This document shows, one piece after another, positions 10,516 through 18,391 of a stretch of DNA of 64,000 bases. Source of the DNA: a virus. Each line of letters begins with the position of its first letter. Within the stretch, counting starts at the first letter, position 1. Both the position numbers and the translations under genes were made by a program. A model generated the notes under the pieces. The model made no database searches. It saw only the letters and a list, made by a program, of their open reading frames with translations, and was not told the origin of the DNA. The stretch covers positions 1 through 64,000 of IMG/VR virus record IMGVR_UViG_3300032213_001381; one strand, written 5' to 3'.

Positions 10516-10989
10516 TTAATATTGACGGTTAACTAAATTAATCTTGCTCAACTTAGTATAATGACTGTTACAGATTATACTATGCGATTTATTTGACTGA
10601 CCACCTAAAAATTGTTCTTGTACAACATTATCAACTTCATGATAACGATCATTGAATAATATCAAATCGCCAACTTCAGGATAAAAACTTGCATCTTTTA
10701 ATGCTAATTCTCTGAATTTAAATACAACAGTTTGATCTCTATCAGGTCCAAATCCTTCATCATCTGTAGTAATATCACCACGATCAATCAAACTACTCAA
10801 TTCTACACCAGAGTAAAAACTTTTTCCTTCAGCTGCAACTGCTTCACCATAAATGTTTGTATTGGTTTCATTTGGTGCAATCTTAAATAAAACAACAAGT
10901 GTTTCAATAATATCACGCATTAATTCGGCATTAAATTGATTTACCAAATTAATGTCTCGTTGACTAAAATATCTTCCAAATAATGCCAT
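10516..10989 (-). CDS. 14: Neck protein, gp14-like
   Basis: A 157-residue protein starting MALFGRYFSQRDINL. In the T4 family gp14 joins gp13 to close the head-tail connector. Visible similarities are the segment LVVLFKIAPNETNTNIYGEAV (T4: VECYYVPRE region) and PEVGDLILFNDRYHEVDNV near residues 103-121 (T4: PKEGDLIYFPMDNSLFEI). It is shorter than T4 gp14 (256 residues), as is common outside the close T4 relatives. It lies 12 nt after the gp13-like gene and 2 nt before the gp15-like gene, so the three neck genes form one operon. The call rests on this short motif plus gene order. Confidence 0.65.
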   Translation of the reverse strand: MALFGRYFSQRDINLVNQFNAELMRDIIETLVVLFKIAPNETNTNIYGEAVAAEGKSFYSGVELSSLIDRGDITTDDEGFGPDRDQTVVFKFRELALKDASFYPEVGDLILFNDRYHEVDNVVQEQFLGGQSNKSHSIICNSHYTKLSKINLVNRQY

Positions 10990-11001
10990 ACTATTTTATT
11001 A

Positions 11002-12273
11002 TTAAATGAAATGTTGCAAATAAGACATGGGTTTATCATGAAATATTAATATAAAACCAAATACTAAAACACCAATGTAAATTAATAATGGAACTGTTTT
11101 CATGATTGATGTCATCTTTTCAGTTTCATCTGCTTTGGCTTCCATTTGTGCTTTACGACTAGTTGCTTCAAGATTTTCTCTCAATTGAGTTATCAATGTT
11201 TCTTTTTCTGCAGAAGCTTCACTTCTCAATTCAGAACCATCTAATGTTACTTCTCCACCAGGAATTGGAATCGTACTATATTTTTGTCTTATTAAACCAA
11301 GATTTTCTTTACACAATGCCAAGAAATATTTCTTAACCCATTGTTTTCCAACCGCATTTAATTTGTAGTAAACTACATTTTGATACGGAACATTACTGTA
11401 ATCACTAACTACATCATAATTACTTCCACTACTAAATGTATTCGCATTACTAAATTTATCTTTCTCAACAACATATTCAACATAAATTTTGTGGTTATGT
11501 GTTGGAATAGGAAATATCTTTAATTTATTATTGACAATTTCAAAACTATATGCACTTTTACGCACCATGTCATTAAATTCAATTGCTTGACCTCTCAATA
11601 AATCTTCAAAGATTGGTGTCATTAAAAATTGTGTAGCAGGACTATATCCAGCAAATCCCATTTCATTCAACACATTGCTATAACTCATACCAGTCATACT
11701 GAATGGATCATAAATACGAGCAAATGCAGGCGTAGGACCGTGAAACACTCTTCTAATTTCAACTCTGCTACCACTTTCAATATCGTTTCCAATTAAATCT
11801 TGCAAATCATATGTTTGTTGACTTGCACTCAAATGTATAGGAACTTTTTTGATATCAACATATCCGCCAATACCAACTTCACTACCATACCCTTTTGTTA
11901 ATTGAATAATATATGGTAATCCTGTTCCAGTAACATTTTTAGCTGTGATATTAGGATTATCTGCGGTACTTAATCCTTGTAAATTTAATAAATTATTTCT
12001 AATATTAAATTGATTTACTTGAGCACCATATTCATTGACGGCTTCTTCAAACGCAGCATAAAAATTTACATCAATCAATTCAATATCAATGATTGGATAT
12101 CCCATTCTTTTCGCAGCCCATTCTGCACTCTTTTCACAGTCATATTCAAAATAACCAACACTGCCACTTAAATATGATTCGTTTAAGTAAAATCCAAATG
12201 GTATACTGCCTGTTGTTACAGCACTACCACTTCCTGGCCATCTTACTCTATCTTGATCTAAATTAGCACTCAT
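11002..12273 (-). CDS. 13: Neck protein, gp13-like, with C-terminal membrane segment
   Basis: A 423-residue protein, first gene of the neck operon. The segment NFYAAFEEAVNEYGAQVNQ (residues 71-89) is the type seen in gp13-like neck proteins of marine T4-like phages. After about residue 330 come a charged, probably coiled-coil stretch (EKETLITQLRENLEATSRK) and then a hydrophobic segment at about 394-411 (VPLLIYIGVLVFGFILIF), which looks like a transmembrane helix. T4 gp13 is 309 residues and has no such end. A TATTTATA box lies 4 nt upstream of the ATG with no Shine-Dalgarno sequence. The head-tail connector role follows from position and the motif; the C-terminal helix is unexplained. Confidence 0.6.
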   Translation of the reverse strand: MSANLDQDRVRWPGSGSAVTTGSIPFGFYLNESYLSGSVGYFEYDCEKSAEWAAKRMGYPIIDIELIDVNFYAAFEEAVNEYGAQVNQFNIRNNLLNLQGLSTADNPNITAKNVTGTGLPYIIQLTKGYGSEVGIGGYVDIKKVPIHLSASQQTYDLQDLIGNDIESGSRVEIRRVFHGPTPAFARIYDPFSMTGMSYSNVLNEMGFAGYSPATQFLMTPIFEDLLRGQAIEFNDMVRKSAYSFEIVNNKLKIFPIPTHNHKIYVEYVVEKDKFSNANTFSSGSNYDVVSDYSNVPYQNVVYYKLNAVGKQWVKKYFLALCKENLGLIRQKYSTIPIPGGEVTLDGSELRSEASAEKETLITQLRENLEATSRKAQMEAKADETEKMTSIMKTVPLLIYIGVLVFGFILIFHDKPMSYLQHFI

Positions 12274-12277
12274 TGTT

Positions 12278-12285
12278 TATAAATA
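12278..12285 (-). promoter_or_regulatory. TATTTATA box before neck operon
   Basis: Coding-strand TATTTATA ends 4 nt before the ATG of the gp13-like gene, the first of a three-gene operon. No Shine-Dalgarno sequence fits between. Confidence 0.5.
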
Positions 12286-12287
12286 TA

Positions 12288-12551
12288 TTATAATTTAGTT
12301 ATTCTAACTTTTAAATCACCATTTCCTCTAATAATTCTATGCCAAACTTCTTTTGGTATAAAAAGTTTATCAGACATAGTTTTTGGCAATTCATTATCCA
12401 TTTGTAATTGCCAATCCGTTGTACCAATTATTTCTACAATTCTATCTTCTCTATCTCTGTGCCATTCCAAATCATCTATATCTACATTTTCTTCAAATTC
12501 TCTTAGATATAAATTGTCTTGTAAATGTGTTTCTTTAAATGGAAATTCCAT
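12288..12551 (-). CDS. Small conserved phage protein, cupin-like
   Basis: An 87-residue protein with the pattern ELEWHRDREDR-type (here DLEWHRDREDR, residues 28-38), WQLQMDNELP and FIPKEVWHRIIRG-x-GDLKVRI. I recognise this as a small family frequent in aquatic T4-like phages; the spacing of His residues and the short beta strands suggest a cupin-like barrel, without a known function. It begins 3 nt after the stop of the upstream 203-residue gene, so the two are co-transcribed. Its function is unknown; the cupin assignment is tentative. Confidence 0.65.
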   Translation of the reverse strand: MEFPFKETHLQDNLYLREFEENVDIDDLEWHRDREDRIVEIIGTTDWQLQMDNELPKTMSDKLFIPKEVWHRIIRGNGDLKVRITKL

Positions 12552-12554
12552 AGA

Positions 12555-13166
12555 TTACCAATATTTACCCTTACTCTTGGTACCTAAAGATTTGATTCTA
12601 TGACTTCTGCAACTCCAATATCCGGCTGTAGTTCTATCTTTCTTTTGACTACATCTGTGTCTAGCTCTGAAACTTTTTCTACGAGCTTTACTACTAGCTC
12701 TTATTCTCATTTTAGGATCACCAAATGTAACTTTCTTGATATTACCATTCTTACCTCTTACATATACTGCAAATTTCTTTGGTCCTCCTGGCGTTCTAAA
12801 TGGTCTATTAAGATGTACAGTTCTGCCTCTGTGTTTGACTTCATTAATGTATTCATCTTCATCCAATTCAATTGGCGCATCTAAATAAACTTCTATACCT
12901 TCATATATTGCTTTAATTCCTAAATCACTTTCTACAATATCTACATCATCATCATTTAATTCAATTGCATCATCGTTGTATAAACTACGAACTTCATTTA
13001 CTAGTTTAAAATATCCTTCACTATAAATTCTAAATATATTTTCTTCTAATGTAAGTTTTCTATCCAAATGATATTTTAATTGTTCGCTTATTTGAACATC
13101 TTTAACCAACTTCATTGGTTCACTTTTTTCTAAAATTTCATCCACTATATCAGTTAAATTTATCAT
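12555..13166 (-). CDS. Conserved phage protein, possible internal head protein
   Basis: A 203-residue protein in two parts. The N-terminus is MINLTDIVDEILEKSE, which resembles the short gp21-cleaved targeting peptides of T4 internal head proteins (a cut after ILE would fit). An acidic middle leads to a basic C-terminal domain from about residue 125: KKFAVYVRGKNGN, FGDPKMRIR, then RRKSFRARHRC and KDRTTAGYWSC with paired cysteines. That C-terminal domain recurs in several virion-associated proteins of aquatic phages. A TATTTATA box lies 4 nt before the ATG. Location in the head is inferred; no enzyme motif is visible. Confidence 0.6.
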   Translation of the reverse strand: MINLTDIVDEILEKSEPMKLVKDVQISEQLKYHLDRKLTLEENIFRIYSEGYFKLVNEVRSLYNDDAIELNDDDVDIVESDLGIKAIYEGIEVYLDAPIELDEDEYINEVKHRGRTVHLNRPFRTPGGPKKFAVYVRGKNGNIKKVTFGDPKMRIRASSKARRKSFRARHRCSQKKDRTTAGYWSCRSHRIKSLGTKSKGKYW

Positions 13167-13170
13167 ATAA

Positions 13171-13178
13171 TATAAATA
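13171..13178 (-). promoter_or_regulatory. TATTTATA box before 203-aa gene
   Basis: Coding-strand TATTTATA ends 4 nt before the ATG of the 203-residue gene and lies in the 14-nt gap after the homing endonuclease. Confidence 0.45.
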
Positions 13179-13180
13179 TG

Positions 13181-13933
13181 CTATAATTTTATCTTTCGTT
13201 TGTGATATTTTATAGTAGTTCCACTCAAATTATATTTAATTGAAAGTTCTTTAATTGTATATTGATTGGATAATATGTCTTGATATAATTCATGTTTTAT
13301 TTTTTTAATATTATTTTTTGAAACGGATATGTTTGTTTTTCTGTTTTCATTCATTGGACCTTGTTTTTTACCTGTTTTATTATTATCATAAGAGTAATTT
13401 ATTTTTCTTGAAGATAAGTTATTTCTCCTCTCTTCATATTTTATAGTTCCAATTTCAATTCCATATTTTTCAACAAACCAATTTAAAGTAAATCTACCTA
13501 ATGCTTTTTGTTTTTGAATTATAATACTATCATTATTATGTTTTTTTCCAAACATAGGATTATTTTCTCCCGAATACATTTCAGATAATTGTTGTCTTAT
13601 AGTTTCTTTATTTGGATTATGTGTAAAATTATCCCCTCCTGAAGAACTTAATGCAATATTATAACCAATATTGTTTCTATAAGGTTGAAATGTATCTAAA
13701 TAATACTGTTCTCTTTCCAATAATATTTGTTCATCATTTAATTCTTCAATTACTTCAAATTTAAAATTATCTTTGCCGTAAAAATTCCATGAATTTTGTA
13801 ATTTTTTATTTATGTGAATATTTTTATTTAATTCATTTATATGTTCCCACCATCTTCTGTCTATATCTTTTGATGAACCGATGTAAAATTTTCCGTTTTT
13901 TAAATTTGTAATTTTGTAAATACCTATTTTCAT
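13181..13933 (-). CDS. GIY-YIG homing endonuclease, free-standing
   Basis: A 250-residue nuclease. The catalytic domain shows GIYKITN (residues 4-10), KFYIGSS (15-21), Arg26/Arg27 with His31, and the glutamate in LLEREQYYLD (71-80). Then comes a GENNPMFGKKHN segment (NUMOD3 type, a DNA-binding motif common in these enzymes), and near the C-terminus IKELSIKYNLSGTTIKYHKRK, a helix-turn-helix-like element. It sits alone behind the capsid-gene terminator, between capsid and small head genes. No flanking gene is split, so it is not intron-borne here but resembles the free-standing Seg-type genes of T4. A TATTTATG variant box occurs 7 nt before the ATG. It probably promotes its own spread by cutting phages that lack it. 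Confidence 0.9.
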   Translation of the reverse strand: MKIGIYKITNLKNGKFYIGSSKDIDRRWWEHINELNKNIHINKKLQNSWNFYGKDNFKFEVIEELNDEQILLEREQYYLDTFQPYRNNIGYNIALSSSGGDNFTHNPNKETIRQQLSEMYSGENNPMFGKKHNNDSIIIQKQKALGRFTLNWFVEKYGIEIGTIKYEERRNNLSSRKINYSYDNNKTGKKQGPMNENRKTNISVSKNNIKKIKHELYQDILSNQYTIKELSIKYNLSGTTIKYHKRKIKL

Positions 13934-13971
13934 ACCTTACCATAAATATCTTGAATTTTAATAAAAACGCA

Positions 13972-14003
13972 ATAAAAAACCCTCACATTTTACTGTGAGG
14001 GTT
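13972..14003 (-). terminator. Rho-independent terminator after major capsid gene
   Basis: Inverted repeat AACCCTCACA / TGTGAGGGTT with a 6-nt loop, followed on the minus strand by TTTTTTATT. It lies 25 nt after the stop of the capsid gene, the usual place for a strong late terminator. Confidence 0.85.
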
Positions 14004-14028
14004 ATTGATTAAACTATGTTAATATGAA

Positions 14029-15714
14029 TTAGATTTGATCTAAGTCGGAAACATATATCTTGCCGTAGAATTCTGGGCGAACAACTTTCTTAGCATAACG
14101 AGTCAATACACCTCTACGTGGAGTAAAGTTGACTGGATCGTATACCAATGGAGTTTGTACTAGTGGGATGTATGGAGCATATACTGCACCGGTTTCTAGG
14201 AAGTTATTTCCACGGAAGCCCATCAAGATGGTGTTTTCTTGCATATATGGGTTCTTGTAGACTTGGAAGCGACTTGCGAAGCTACCAACACGACTTACAC
14301 CCATTGCGAACTTAGCACTATCACCGTCAGTGTTAACAACATATCCTGGGATTGATTCCAAGATGGTTGCTACGTCTGGTCCAACTACTAGGAAGTTTGC
14401 ACCACCACGTAGAGTCAATTGATGAATCTTGTTAGAGACCTTTTGGATCTTGTTACCAAGAGTTTGGAACCAAGTGCTCTTTACGTAAGCAGTCTTGTTT
14501 GCTGCGGCGGTATCTACAGTGAAGGTTGGAAGACCGTTTGAGTCATTTGCACCCTTGATGATATCCTTACCGATTACGGCAGACCATGCTTCAGTTGTCA
14601 AAGATGGAGCAGCATTGATCAACATGTCCATGATTTCAAGATCAATTTCCATTGATACGTATTCACTCAAGAGAGCAGTCAATTCTGCTTCTGCATCAAT
14701 GCTGTGGTAAGCATTCAAGTCTTGAGCCAATTCTGGGGTCCAGACTGCCTTTAACTTACGAGTCTTAGCAACGATAGGTTCGCTCTTAAGTTCCAAGTTA
14801 ACTTCTGGGATATTGATATCAGTACCGTCATCAATACCTGTACCAGATCCAGAACCCTTGAATGGATCTTTATCTTCAAAGTCACCACGGGTACTATCAG
14901 TAGGTTGTACTGTATAGGTCAAGGTAGCGGTACCTGGAGTTGGTGCTTGTGAACTTGTGTTGATGAATTGGATTCTGTAGTATGGGGATGCCAAAGAACC
15001 AGTGTTATATACCTTGGTCAATTCATTTACAATGTTTGATGGATTGATACCTGAACCACTAAAAGCAAAGCTTCTTACTGCGTTCAAATCAATTCTACCA
15101 CCACTGTTGTCACCGATATCAACGGTAATTTTCTTACCTACGAAAGCGGTTGTGCTTGAACTGTATTGAGAATCAAAGTCAAGATCAGATAGAGTTACTG
15201 ATCCAGTAGTGAAACTTAGTACAGATGATGTATAGTTTTCGGTATAAGCATAACGACCAACACCGTATAGACCGTTTACAGCTGCATCGGTAGAACCAAG
15301 CTTTAGTCCGTTACCACCGAATAGTGATTGACCGTTATATGCGTTTTGGCCTGGAAGACCACCACGGGTTGTACCATACTTGAAGTCTAGATAGAAGATT
15401 AGACCGGATGGTAGATTCATTGGTTGAACTGAAACGAATTCCTTAGCGGAAATTTCAGCGAATACACGGCGAACCAATGGAAGAGCAACGCCAGCCCATT
15501 GTTCACTGTTAGCAGAAGTACCAGTAGCGGTAGCTTCGTTCAACAATTGTTGTGCTTGGTTTTCAAGCAAGATGGACATGTGTGCTTTATCAACACCTTC
15601 TAGTCCTTCAAGAAGACCAGTCTTGTCCCATTTGCTTTGCAATCCACGAGTTTCAGTCATCAACTTAGCCTGTGGATTCATATTGTTTGTCAATAATGAT
15701 TTAATATCACTCAT
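14029..15714 (-). CDS. 23: Major capsid protein, gp23-like
   Basis: A 561-residue HK97-fold capsid protein of the T4 gp23 family. Diagnostic segments are LLENQAQQLLNE (residues 49-60), WAGVALPLVRRVFAE and SVQPMNLPSGLIFYLDFKYG. The gp21 protease consensus (hydrophobic-x-Glu) suggests cleavage after Glu60 (LLNE|ATAT), close to the 65-residue propeptide removed in T4. The gene uses visibly more C/G-ending codons than its neighbours, as expected for the most abundant protein. It follows the gp22 gene by 48 nt and has a strong terminator behind it. The coding strand has a TATAAAATA-like sequence about 20 nt before the start and no close Shine-Dalgarno sequence. Confidence 0.96.
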   Translation of the reverse strand: MSDIKSLLTNNMNPQAKLMTETRGLQSKWDKTGLLEGLEGVDKAHMSILLENQAQQLLNEATATGTSANSEQWAGVALPLVRRVFAEISAKEFVSVQPMNLPSGLIFYLDFKYGTTRGGLPGQNAYNGQSLFGGNGLKLGSTDAAVNGLYGVGRYAYTENYTSSVLSFTTGSVTLSDLDFDSQYSSSTTAFVGKKITVDIGDNSGGRIDLNAVRSFAFSGSGINPSNIVNELTKVYNTGSLASPYYRIQFINTSSQAPTPGTATLTYTVQPTDSTRGDFEDKDPFKGSGSGTGIDDGTDINIPEVNLELKSEPIVAKTRKLKAVWTPELAQDLNAYHSIDAEAELTALLSEYVSMEIDLEIMDMLINAAPSLTTEAWSAVIGKDIIKGANDSNGLPTFTVDTAAANKTAYVKSTWFQTLGNKIQKVSNKIHQLTLRGGANFLVVGPDVATILESIPGYVVNTDGDSAKFAMGVSRVGSFASRFQVYKNPYMQENTILMGFRGNNFLETGAVYAPYIPLVQTPLVYDPVNFTPRRGVLTRYAKKVVRPEFYGKIYVSDLDQI

Positions 15715-15762
15715 AATTTGAATTTATTTTATAGTTAGTTTTTACTCACCTTAATTTAACTT

Positions 15763-16836
15763 TTACTTCTTAATTCCGGCGAGCTTTTGGAATCTTGAAG
15801 CCATCACGTTGCTGTTTTCTACAATCAATTCCTTTGCAGGAGCTGTTGATGCAACTGGTTTACTTGCCAAACCTTCGGTGATTGTTTTTACAGTTGTATT
15901 GGTTTTCTTGACAACTGATCCACCTAAACTATATGATTCGGACAAAATAGTATAACTCAACTTGACTTCACGGATGGACTTAGCCAAGTCGAATGTTTCC
16001 ACGACCTTAAGTTTTTGCTTTTGGTCTAGGTTAAAGCTGTTAAATAGTTTATTTGTATATAGCAACTTTGCATTCAACAAATTAACTTCGTTTAGTTGAT
16101 CACGTAGATATTGAACAGTAGCCATAGCTTCGTTCAATTCAGCTTGAAGAGATTCGTCAACCTTTTCATCTTCAATCTTTTCATCTACTTTTTCTTCTTT
16201 TTCGTCTTCTTCTTTTTCTTCCTTTTCTTCATTGACGATAGATTCTTCCATTTCTTCTTCTTCTTCTTCGGTTTCTTCTTCGTTCAAAGAATCAAGAAGT
16301 TCTTGTAGATCAACTACTTCATCTCCTTCAGTTTCTTCGGCTACTGGAGCAGGAGCTGGTGCTGCAGCCATTGGATCAACTGGAGCAGGTGCAACTGGAG
16401 CGGCCATTGGATCAACTGGTGCTACTGGAGCAGGTGCTACTGCGGTTGGTTCAACTGGAGCAGGAGCTGGTGCAGCTGGAACATTTGGATCAACTTGACC
16501 TGCTTCATCCAATTCACCTTCTAGTTCTGCAAGAATTTCATTCAATTCTTCATCAGTGATTTCAACGGATTCTTCTTCTAAAGATACCATATCGTTATCT
16601 GATCCTTGAGGATCTTTTGTAGAAGATTGAGTTTTAAATGAATCAACGCCCTTTCCTTTTCCGATTTCGGAACTGTGAACGTTTTCATCGGTTGCAATTT
16701 CGTTTTTTAATTTTTCGGCTAACATAGCTTCTAACTTTGGTTGGAATGCTTCTTCCAACGCTGCTTTTGCATTTGCAAGTGCTGTAGCACGTACAGCCTT
16801 AGCGTCAGCAATAGCTTCTTTTAATAGATTTGACAT
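15763..16836 (-). CDS. 22: Prohead core scaffold protein, gp22-like
   Basis: A 357-residue internal scaffold protein directly upstream of the capsid gene, the T4 gp22 position. The N-terminal half is helical and charged (LLKEAIADAKAVRATALANAK), the middle is a Pro/Ala-rich tract (PAAPAPAPVEP repeats, about residues 123-167) followed by a Glu/Lys-rich tract, and the C-terminal third has a helix bundle ending RFQKLAGIKK. Multiple LxE sites would allow digestion by the gp21 protease during maturation, as for T4 gp22. AAGGAAA lies 6-12 nt before the ATG, one of the few good Shine-Dalgarno sites here. The acidic and proline tracts make long open frames on the other strand, which are not genes. Confidence 0.85.
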   Translation of the reverse strand: MSNLLKEAIADAKAVRATALANAKAALEEAFQPKLEAMLAEKLKNEIATDENVHSSEIGKGKGVDSFKTQSSTKDPQGSDNDMVSLEEESVEITDEELNEILAELEGELDEAGQVDPNVPAAPAPAPVEPTAVAPAPVAPVDPMAAPVAPAPVDPMAAAPAPAPVAEETEGDEVVDLQELLDSLNEEETEEEEEEMEESIVNEEKEEKEEDEKEEKVDEKIEDEKVDESLQAELNEAMATVQYLRDQLNEVNLLNAKLLYTNKLFNSFNLDQKQKLKVVETFDLAKSIREVKLSYTILSESYSLGGSVVKKTNTTVKTITEGLASKPVASTAPAKELIVENSNVMASRFQKLAGIKK

Positions 16837-16990
16837 ATTTATTTTCCTTATTTGTGTGAAGTTATTGAGGATTTGAACTTCAATGAAGATTAATTAATTA
16901 TATGTTGCGACAAAGGAAATGTCGTATTACTGTTGAATAAATATAAATAAAAAATTGAAAGTAATAAAAAATCTTGATATTTATTGTATT
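16837..16990. promoter_or_regulatory. Divergent promoter region
   Basis: A 154-nt gap between the minus-strand scaffold gene and the plus-strand operon. It holds TATAAATA at 16942-16949 (TATTTATA for the minus strand, about 105 nt before gp22) and TATTTATT at 16978-16985 (5 nt before the plus-strand ATG), plus a small CGACA/TGTCG stem at about 16903-16920. Divergent transcription from here is inferred. Confidence 0.5.
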
Positions 16991-17581
16991 ATGCCATATA
17001 AAATAAAAGGTAAATGTATTTACAACAAAGAAACTGGTAAAAAACTTGGATGTACTGACGGTGATGTTCAAAGATATTTACGTGCATTATATGCAAATGT
17101 ACCAGATGCAAAAAAGAACGAAATACGAACAAAATTGAAAGAAATATTTCGTAGATCATTCGCAAATGTAATCAATGAAACCGCTGAACTAAACAAAAAG
17201 AATGTTAAGTTTAGAGATGAATTAAATAAAAATCAGGGACTTGATTTTAAACCATATGAAGTTGCAAAAATTGCAGAAGTAACAGGTCCAGTCAACAACA
17301 AAAATGCTGGATCTGGTATGGAATTGAGTTTTGATAAAGAATTCAATGAAAATACAATTAAGTTTGTAATTAAGAAATTAACAAACGAAGAAGATGACAC
17401 CAAGAATTCTTTCAAATATGGTGTATGGTATACTGAATATCAAAATGAAGAAGACTTTGATAAACCTTCAGCAGAAATTCGTTATAAGTTATCCGATCCA
17501 ATTACTAATGATACTGGTGAAGGAGAAATAAAAAATAAATTATATAGTTTCATAAAAGACGCAATTAAAATTAATAATTAA
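16991..17581 (+). CDS. Plus-strand protein with GKCIY...GCT motif
   Basis: A 196-residue protein; the ATG at 16991 (MPYKIKGKCIYNK) is preferred to an upstream in-frame TTG at 16955. The N-terminus KGKCIYNKETGKKLGCTDG followed by VQRYLRALYAN is a short Cys-containing module that I recognise from other aquatic phage proteins; its two cysteines could bind metal. The rest (FELxF-like strands, FVIKKLTNEEDD, WYTEYQNE) is unrecognised. It is one of only two genes on the plus strand, facing away from the head genes. A coding-strand TATTTATT lies 5 nt upstream and no Shine-Dalgarno sequence is present. Function unknown; an opposite orientation suggests an accessory or differently timed gene. Confidence 0.75.
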   Translation: MPYKIKGKCIYNKETGKKLGCTDGDVQRYLRALYANVPDAKKNEIRTKLKEIFRRSFANVINETAELNKKNVKFRDELNKNQGLDFKPYEVAKIAEVTGPVNNKNAGSGMELSFDKEFNENTIKFVIKKLTNEEDDTKNSFKYGVWYTEYQNEEDFDKPSAEIRYKLSDPITNDTGEGEIKNKLYSFIKDAIKINN

Positions 17582-17583
17582 TT

Positions 17584-17892
17584 ATGACACATTTAAAATC
17601 ATTCTTAAAAAAAGAAAGTGGAGAAAAAGAATATAAATTGGATGATATAGATCATCCAAATGGATGGGAATGGAAAGAAATTGATATGTTAATTGGAATG
17701 GGTTTTGAACCCGAAGGCGATGCCAGAATGGTACTAAAAGTAAGAAATCAAAATCACATGGATGATTTTACTTATAAAGTATATAAGACAGATGATGCTT
17801 ATGTTTTAATAATAAATGATACCAAACACTTATTCAAAACATTCAGTGATATGTTAAATAAAATAGATGAACTTGGTTCAACAGAAATTTAA
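17584..17892 (+). CDS. Hypothetical protein, second gene of plus-strand operon
   Basis: A 102-residue acidic protein beginning MTHLKSFLKKESGEKEY. It starts 2 nt after the stop of the preceding plus-strand gene, so it is translationally linked to it. Strands such as ARMVLKVRNQNHMDDFTYKV and DDAYVLIINDTKHLF suggest a small alpha-beta fold. No known motif is visible. A bidirectional terminator follows the stop immediately. The gene is real by its coding character (clean Asp/Lys-rich frame, tight spacing), but I cannot assign a function. Confidence 0.7.
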   Translation: MTHLKSFLKKESGEKEYKLDDIDHPNGWEWKEIDMLIGMGFEPEGDARMVLKVRNQNHMDDFTYKVYKTDDAYVLIINDTKHLFKTFSDMLNKIDELGSTEI

Positions 17893-17897
17893 AAAAT

Positions 17898-17923
17898 AAA
17901 CCCCACTTTTTACAGTGGGGTTT
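17898..17923. terminator. Bidirectional terminator between convergent genes
   Basis: Perfect 10-bp inverted repeat AAACCCCACT / AGTGGGGTTT with a 6-nt loop. T-runs follow on both strands (TTTTT on plus, TTTATTTTTT on minus), so it can end both the plus-strand operon and the minus-strand 144-residue gene. Confidence 0.85.
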
Positions 17924-17944
17924 TTCATTTCTATTTATAATGTT

Positions 17945-18379
17945 TTAATGACTCTTAATTTCAAAATATTTTTCTAAAATGTTACCCATATCTTCATATA
18001 GGCTAACCATTTCGTTATTTTGTTGTTGACATTTAGAAGCATTTTTCTTAAACGCTTCAGACATTTTCTTTAATTCTTTGAAGTGACGAATCGCAGTATT
18101 TTCCTGCATCCAATCACCACATTCATTTAATGCATATGTTTCAGCATATTGTGATATCTTATCAATATTTTCTGCAATTTTCATCAATTGATGATATTCA
18201 TAAAGAACTTTTCCATATTCATTATAATTATGCACCAATTCGTAAAGAGCTTTCTTTTCTTCCTTAGTAAGAGTCTTTACTGCTGCAGGAGATTCACCAA
18301 CAACTTGTGGTGATACTGGAGGTGATTGTGGTTGTTGTGTAATACCTAAAGCTTCTGCTATTTCAGTTAATTTAATCAT
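17945..18379 (-). CDS. Small helical protein with capsid-targeting-like N-terminus
   Basis: A 144-residue protein starting MIKLTEIAEALG, matching the recurrent MIKLT tag of this genome (a gp21-type cut after IAE would fit). A Pro/Gln-rich linker (residues 14-33) is followed by a long helical part with heptad character (EEKKALYELVHNYNEYGKVL, then EKYFEIKSH at the end). It sits in the head-assembly block, has a TATTTATA box 4 nt before the ATG, and ends at the bidirectional terminator, so it is its own transcription unit. It could be an internal head protein or core component; that is inferred from tag and position. Confidence 0.65.
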   Translation of the reverse strand: MIKLTEIAEALGITQQPQSPPVSPQVVGESPAAVKTLTKEEKKALYELVHNYNEYGKVLYEYHQLMKIAENIDKISQYAETYALNECGDWMQENTAIRHFKELKKMSEAFKKNASKCQQQNNEMVSLYEDMGNILEKYFEIKSH

Positions 18380-18383
18380 ATGA

Positions 18384-18391
18384 TATAAATA
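18384..18391 (-). promoter_or_regulatory. TATTTATA box before 144-aa gene
   Basis: Coding-strand TATTTATA ends 4 nt before the ATG; it directly abuts the stop codon of the upstream gene. Confidence 0.45.

Noticed and set aside
13181-13933. Endonuclease as part of a self-splicing intron
   Set aside because: Neighbouring genes are intact and unrelated, and I see no split exon on either side.
16111-16559. Several plus-strand open frames of 65-88 codons opposite the scaffold gene
   Set aside because: They are the antisense of the Glu/Lys- and Pro/Ala-rich low-complexity parts of gp22, which lack stop codons on the other strand; composition (poly-Ser, poly-Phe) is not protein-like.
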